Below, one piece after another: positions 60,459 to 64,000 of a DNA stretch of 64,000 nucleotides (the first letter of the stretch is position 1; each line of letters begins with the position of its first letter). Location: positions 85,966 to 149,965 of the forward strand of contig CAJTXE010000004.1 of assembly GCA_910580225.1 (NCBI GenBank). Reading direction: 5' to 3'. The notes under the pieces were generated by a model. It worked only from the letters and a program-made list of their open reading frames with translations, made no database searches and had not been told where the DNA came from. The position numbers and the translations under genes are program-made. The stretch is from an uncultured Acetatifactor sp. GTDB taxonomy: Bacteria; Bacillota; Clostridia; Lachnospirales; Lachnospiraceae.

Positions 60459-62849
60459 ATGAACATGCGAATTGCCCTTGCGGGCAACCCGAATTGCGGA
60501 AAAACCACATTATTTAACGCTCTTACCGGCTCCAACCAGTTTGTGGGAAACTGGCCGGGGGTTACGGTGGAAAAGAAGGAAGGAAAACTGAAAAAGCAGG
60601 AGGATGTCACAATCACCGACCTTCCCGGTATTTACTCCCTTTCCCCTTATACATTGGAAGAAGTGGTGGCAAGGGACTACCTGACCGGCGAACGGCCCGA
60701 TGCAATCCTGAATATCATTGACGGCACGAACCTGGAGAGAAATCTTTACCTGACCACCCAGCTTATGGAGCTCGGCATTCCTGTGGCCATAGCCGTCAAT
60801 ATGATGGATGTGGTGGAGAAAAACGGCGATCAGATTCACACGGCAGAGCTGTCAAGGGCACTGGGCTGCAGGGTAGTGGAGATTTCTGCGTTGAAAGGAA
60901 AAGGCATCATGGAGGCTGCGGAGGCGGCCATGGACGCGGCAAGAAACGGAAAGACGGTTCCCCTGCACAGGTTTTCAGGGATCGTGGAGCATGCCCTTGC
61001 CCATATTGAGGAGGCTGCGGTACATGAAATGCCGGAGGAGCGGCAGAGATGGTACGCCATTAAGCTGTTTGAACGGGACGGCAGGGTGTTGGAGCAGATG
61101 AAGCTGGAAGAGTCTGTGATTTCTCATATAGAAAGGGATATCAGAGCAGTTGAGGAGGCGTTGGACGACGACGGGGAATCAATCATCACCAATGAGCGTT
61201 ATCTCTATATCGGCAGCATAATCAAAGGGTGTCTGAAGAAAAAATCCGCAGGAAAGATGACGCATTCCGATAAAATAGACAGAATTGTTACAAACAGATT
61301 TCTGGGGCTTCCCATATTTGCAGCAATCATGTTTTTGGTGTATTATATATCCATGGTGACGGTGGGAACCGCTGCCACGGACTGGGCAAATGACGGGCTG
61401 TTCGGCGACGGTTTCCATCTGTTTGGCATCGGCTCTTCCGCTTATGGGGAAGCGGCTGAAGAATACGGGGAAGCGGCTCTCATTGTGGAGGGCTATGACG
61501 CTTATGCGGAGGAAAACGGCAGGGCGCCTGCAGGAGAGTTCCTTTATCAGGTGACGGATGAGGAGACGCTGGAGGCGATAATGGAAACGGCAACGCCTGC
61601 GGAGTATGAGGCAGCTCTTGGGATTTTGGAGAAATACGGGGAGGAACCTGACCCTGCAGCCTACGGCGTATGGGTTCCCGGTATCCCGGTGCTCGTAGGG
61701 GAGGGGCTTGAGGCTGTGGGAGCAGCGGAATGGCTTGCGGGGCTGATAAATAACGGTATTGTGGCCGGTGTGGGCGCGGTGTTGGGGTTTGTGCCCCAGA
61801 TGCTGGTTTTGTTTCTGCTCCTTGCATTCCTGGAGGCATGCGGCTATATGGCGCGGATTGCTTTTGTTCTGGATCGGATTTTCCGCAGGTTCGGTTTGTC
61901 CGGCAAGTCCTTTATTCCCATGCTCATCGGCACCGGCTGCGGGATTCCGGGTATCATGGCCTCCAGGACCATTGAAAATGAACGTGACCGCCGGATGACC
62001 ATTATAACCACCACCTTTATCCCCTGCGGTGCAAAAGTTCCGTTTATTTCCATGGTTGCCGGTGCGGTTTTCGGCGGTTCCGCCTGGGTGGCAACCAGCG
62101 CGTATTTTGTGGGTATGGCGGCGATTCTTGTTTCCGGTATCATGTTAAAGAAGACACGAATGTTCTCCGGTGAGCCTGCGCCTTTTGTTATGGAACTTCC
62201 GGCTTATCATATGCCCACGGCGGGCAATGTGCTGCGTTCCATGTGGGAACGGGGATGGTCCTTTATCAGGAAGGCAGGTACGATTATTCTGCTTTCCACT
62301 ATCATAATCTGGTTTGCCACGTATTTTGGATTTACACAGGAAGGATTCCGGATGCTCGGCGAGGAGGAGATGGAGCAATCGCTTCTGGCGGCCATGGGCG
62401 GGGCCGTGGCCTGGATTTTCAAGCCCCTTGGATGGGGAAACTGGCAGGCGGCGGTGGCTTCCGTAACCGGTCTGGTGGCAAAGGAGAACATTGTGGGCAC
62501 CATGGGGATCCTCTATCCGGGAGGATGGCCAGAGATCGGAGCGAATTTCAGCAAAGCAGCGGGATATTCCTTCCTTGTGTTCAACCTTCTGTGCGCGCCC
62601 TGCTTTGCGGCCATAGGCGCTATCCGGCGGGAGATGAATCATGCAAAGTGGACCTGGTTTGCCGTTGGGTACCAGTGCGGGCTGGCTTATGGGGCAGCGC
62701 TTATGGTCAACCAGATTGGTTCGGCGCTTACAGGCAATCTGAATGTGCCTGGTCTGTTTGGTGCCATGCTTGTTCTCGGCGGTATGATGTATATGCTGGT
62801 CAGACCGGATCAGGAAAAGATGAAACGCACCAGAACCATTGCAAATTAA
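60459..62849 (+). CDS. feoB: Ferrous iron transporter FeoB
   Basis: A 796-residue membrane GTPase. G1 GNPNCGKTT, G3 DLPGIYSL and G4 NMMD lie in the first 130 residues, followed by the GDI helical region and two gate domains (GFVPQMLVLFLLLAFLEACG and FIPMLIGTGCGIPGIMASR). About 90 mostly acidic residues (roughly 325-415) are inserted after the first membrane helix, seen in other clostridial FeoB. The SD is GTGAGG. An iron-box-like palindrome precedes it. Confidence 0.95.
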   Translation: MNMRIALAGNPNCGKTTLFNALTGSNQFVGNWPGVTVEKKEGKLKKQEDVTITDLPGIYSLSPYTLEEVVARDYLTGERPDAILNIIDGTNLERNLYLTTQLMELGIPVAIAVNMMDVVEKNGDQIHTAELSRALGCRVVEISALKGKGIMEAAEAAMDAARNGKTVPLHRFSGIVEHALAHIEEAAVHEMPEERQRWYAIKLFERDGRVLEQMKLEESVISHIERDIRAVEEALDDDGESIITNERYLYIGSIIKGCLKKKSAGKMTHSDKIDRIVTNRFLGLPIFAAIMFLVYYISMVTVGTAATDWANDGLFGDGFHLFGIGSSAYGEAAEEYGEAALIVEGYDAYAEENGRAPAGEFLYQVTDEETLEAIMETATPAEYEAALGILEKYGEEPDPAAYGVWVPGIPVLVGEGLEAVGAAEWLAGLINNGIVAGVGAVLGFVPQMLVLFLLLAFLEACGYMARIAFVLDRIFRRFGLSGKSFIPMLIGTGCGIPGIMASRTIENERDRRMTIITTTFIPCGAKVPFISMVAGAVFGGSAWVATSAYFVGMAAILVSGIMLKKTRMFSGEPAPFVMELPAYHMPTAGNVLRSMWERGWSFIRKAGTIILLSTIIIWFATYFGFTQEGFRMLGEEEMEQSLLAAMGGAVAWIFKPLGWGNWQAAVASVTGLVAKENIVGTMGILYPGGWPEIGANFSKAAGYSFLVFNLLCAPCFAAIGAIRREMNHAKWTWFAVGYQCGLAYGAALMVNQIGSALTGNLNVPGLFGAMLVLGGMMYMLVRPDQEKMKRTRTIAN

Positions 62850-62859
62850 AAACTGCCAT

Positions 62860-62937
62860 GAAGCGGCTTTCTGGTATGGGATCATGGCGAAGTGACTTTA
62901 TTCTTTAGAGCTATCGCGCAGCGATTAGAATAGGAGG
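62860..62937 (+). repeat. Dispersed structured element, family 1 copy 3 (short)
   Basis: GCCATGA pairs with TCATGGC, then GAAGTGACTTTA precedes the small hairpin ATCGC-GCA-GCGAT (62913-62925) and AGGAGG. Compared with copies 1 and 2 the closing pair of the small hairpin has changed from G-C to A-T on both sides. Confidence 0.7.
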
Positions 62938-62942
62938 ACTAT

Positions 62943-63119
62943 ATGTTTACTTGGATTATGGAAAATTTGGCGACAATCACAATCAGCGCAGCTTTGATCA
63001 TTGTGGTGGCGGCTGTTATTGCCTGCATGGTGCGCAGAAAGAAAAAGGGAAAATCATCCTGTGGCTGCGGATGTGCGGGCTGTGCCATGAACGGTTCCTG
63101 TCATCCGGACAATTTTTGA
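62943..63119 (+). CDS. FeoB-associated Cys-rich membrane protein
   Basis: A 58-residue protein. One N-terminal helix (TISAALIIVVAAVIACMV), then a basic segment RRKKKGKSS and a Cys-rich tail CGCGCAGCAMNGSC. This is the small membrane protein family often found after feoB in Firmicutes, thought to assist iron uptake. AGGAGG lies at the correct distance before the ATG. It is shorter than most gene-finder thresholds. Confidence 0.88.
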   Translation: MFTWIMENLATITISAALIIVVAAVIACMVRRKKKGKSSCGCGCAGCAMNGSCHPDNF

Positions 63120-63216
63120 GGATAACGATTAGCCATTCAATTGCGTGAAATGTCACTCCAAGAATAGAAAGTTGTAAAAACAGCAGGGGCGGTTGTTTAT
63201 GAAAATGATTCGTGTA

Positions 63217-63244
63217 TGGAGGGTCCGCGAAATTTGACCCTCCA
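63217..63244. terminator. Perfect 9-bp hairpin between convergent genes
   Basis: TGGAGGGTC pairs with GACCCTCCA. It lies between the Cys-rich gene and a minus-strand gene. No clear T run on either side. Confidence 0.4.
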
Positions 63245-63255
63245 ATCATATCACT

Positions 63256-63585
63256 TCAGAATTTCAAATGAATTTGAAACGCAAAGTCTTTTTCACATTG
63301 AAAATGCTGCCCTATTTGTCTTACAAAATAGTCTTCGTTTTCTGGATAGACTGCTTTTGTCATCACTCTTAACAAATCTAATTCTTCCACAGATTCTTGC
63401 AATACAATTTCAAATGTACTCCATCCATCTGTTACAGGCGAACATATATCATCCAGCATATCAGAAAAAAGTTCATATCCGTTTATGAGCTGGTTCCTGG
63501 CCAACTGTTCGGCCCTGCCTGAACACAGCATTTTTTCCAACATACCATACTGCTTGCCATTCAGACTAACTTGATATGTTTTCAT
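63256..63585 (-). CDS. Small protein of unknown function
   Basis: A 109-residue soluble, acidic protein starting MKTYQVSLNGKQYGMLEKML and containing ELFSDMLDDICSPVTDGW. SD GAGGAGG precedes the ATG on the minus strand. No family recognised; composition and SD support a real gene. Confidence 0.65.
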   Translation of the reverse strand: MKTYQVSLNGKQYGMLEKMLCSGRAEQLARNQLINGYELFSDMLDDICSPVTDGWSTFEIVLQESVEELDLLRVMTKAVYPENEDYFVRQIGQHFQCEKDFAFQIHLKF

Positions 63586-64000
63586 GTAACGCGCCTCCTC
63601 AAGTTCAGATTGGGGTTTGATGATTTTTAAGGGAATTATCAGCTGTTATAGTTTATTATCAAAACTCTCACGAACCTTTGAAAACACGAAGTTTATCGCA
63701 GGTGAGATTTGCTTTATTGTTTCCCTTGTACGATACCCTTCCGCAGACATTATGAACGCTGATAAGAGAAAAGGGAAACAAAATCGTATAAAACAGTATA
63801 ACATAAAATGAACAGGTATGGTGAACGGATTGAAATGTTTTTCGGATTCTTGACAGCCGTTATTTTTTGTGGTATAAATGATAAAATTGAACACAAAAGC
63901 TATGATAAGAAATAGTAAGCATCTTGGATTTTCAGAGAGAAGGCGGTGGGTGCGAGCCTTTATTGAAAAGATGCCCAACCCATCTTTGAGCTGTAAGCTG
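63586..64000. other. Terminal region without supported gene
   Basis: AT-rich. A minus-strand frame (63646-63978) lacks an ATG and SD, and a plus-strand frame open from 63910 to the window end lacks an SD, so neither is called. Confidence 0.4.

Noticed and set aside
63646..63978. 110-codon minus-strand frame near the window end
   Set aside because: Starts at TTG without an SD and has no recognisable motif; could be real but is not supported.
63910..64000. Plus-strand frame running off the window end
   Set aside because: Only about 30 codons are visible, with no SD before the ATG.

Overview
The window looks like a chromosomal segment from a gut-type Lachnospiraceae or related Clostridia. Protein families typical of that group occur throughout (CUT1 sugar ABC permease with a YesL-like protein, DUF3842, HAAS/DUF4097 with PadR, VTC/DUF4956/CotH, a complete ECF transporter operon, FeoA-FeoA-FeoB with a Cys-rich partner). 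Shine-Dalgarno sites are strong AGGAGG types and the base composition is moderate, apart from one visibly AT-richer island at about 16.2-19.5 kb. No rRNA, tRNA, CRISPR array or intact insertion sequence was found.

Layout. 1-2.5 kb: end of a carbohydrate ABC permease, a YesL-like membrane protein and a LacI regulator. 2.6-4.6 kb: tandem pair of paralogous coiled-coil proteins of unknown function. 5.1-9.1 kb: two-subunit ABC exporter. 9.1-10.5 kb (minus): HD hydrolase and AraC regulator. 11-15.9 kb: hexuronate operon (KduI, SDR dehydrogenase, RpiB-like isomerase, KDPG aldolase with a C-terminal VOC-like domain, KDG kinase) behind a promoter carrying a cre/LacI-type operator. 16.3-18.9 kb: MerR-controlled ABC-2 efflux cassette followed by a zinc-ribbon fragment, probably acquired. 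19-21.8 kb: secreted Cys-rich protein and a lipoprotein whose start is out of frame across an A10 tract. 22-27.5 kb: class B penicillin-binding protein facing a BlaR1-BlaI pair, with matching BlaI-type operators in both promoter regions. 27.8-29.4 kb: PadR with a frameshifted HAAS/DUF4097 protein. 29.6-32.1 kb: fucosidase remnant, then a tryptophan T-box upstream of a TrpB-like enzyme. 32.2-36.7 kb: acyltransferase, large membrane protein, AsnA. 37-42.7 kb: two-component system, membrane-anchored protein and a large solute-binding lipoprotein. 42.8-44.1 kb (minus): ECF sigma and anti-sigma. 44.4-49.5 kb: DUF3842 and an ECF transporter operon with an attenuator-like leader and a terminal P-loop kinase. 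50.6-55.8 kb: second two-component system with VTC, DUF4956 and CotH genes. 55.7-59 kb (minus): VIT/VWA protein and exosortase. 59.4-63.1 kb: ferrous iron uptake genes with iron-box-like palindromes and a minisatellite.

The most interesting signals are regulatory. (1) An apparent BlaI regulon links a PBP to BlaR1/BlaI without a beta-lactamase in the window. (2) A dispersed structured element sits just upstream of the ribosome binding site of three unrelated genes, with a compensatory base change in its terminal hairpin. (3) A conserved block lies 14-15 bp upstream of the -35 of two promoters. (4) A structured leader with an intrinsic terminator precedes the ECF operon. (5) A candidate exosortase substrate is encoded beside its exosortase. 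(6) Tandem 11-bp repeats overlap the -35 region of the VTC/DUF4956/CotH operon, directly downstream of a two-component system.

All functional statements come from motifs and family knowledge read by eye; no searches or folding programs were run.
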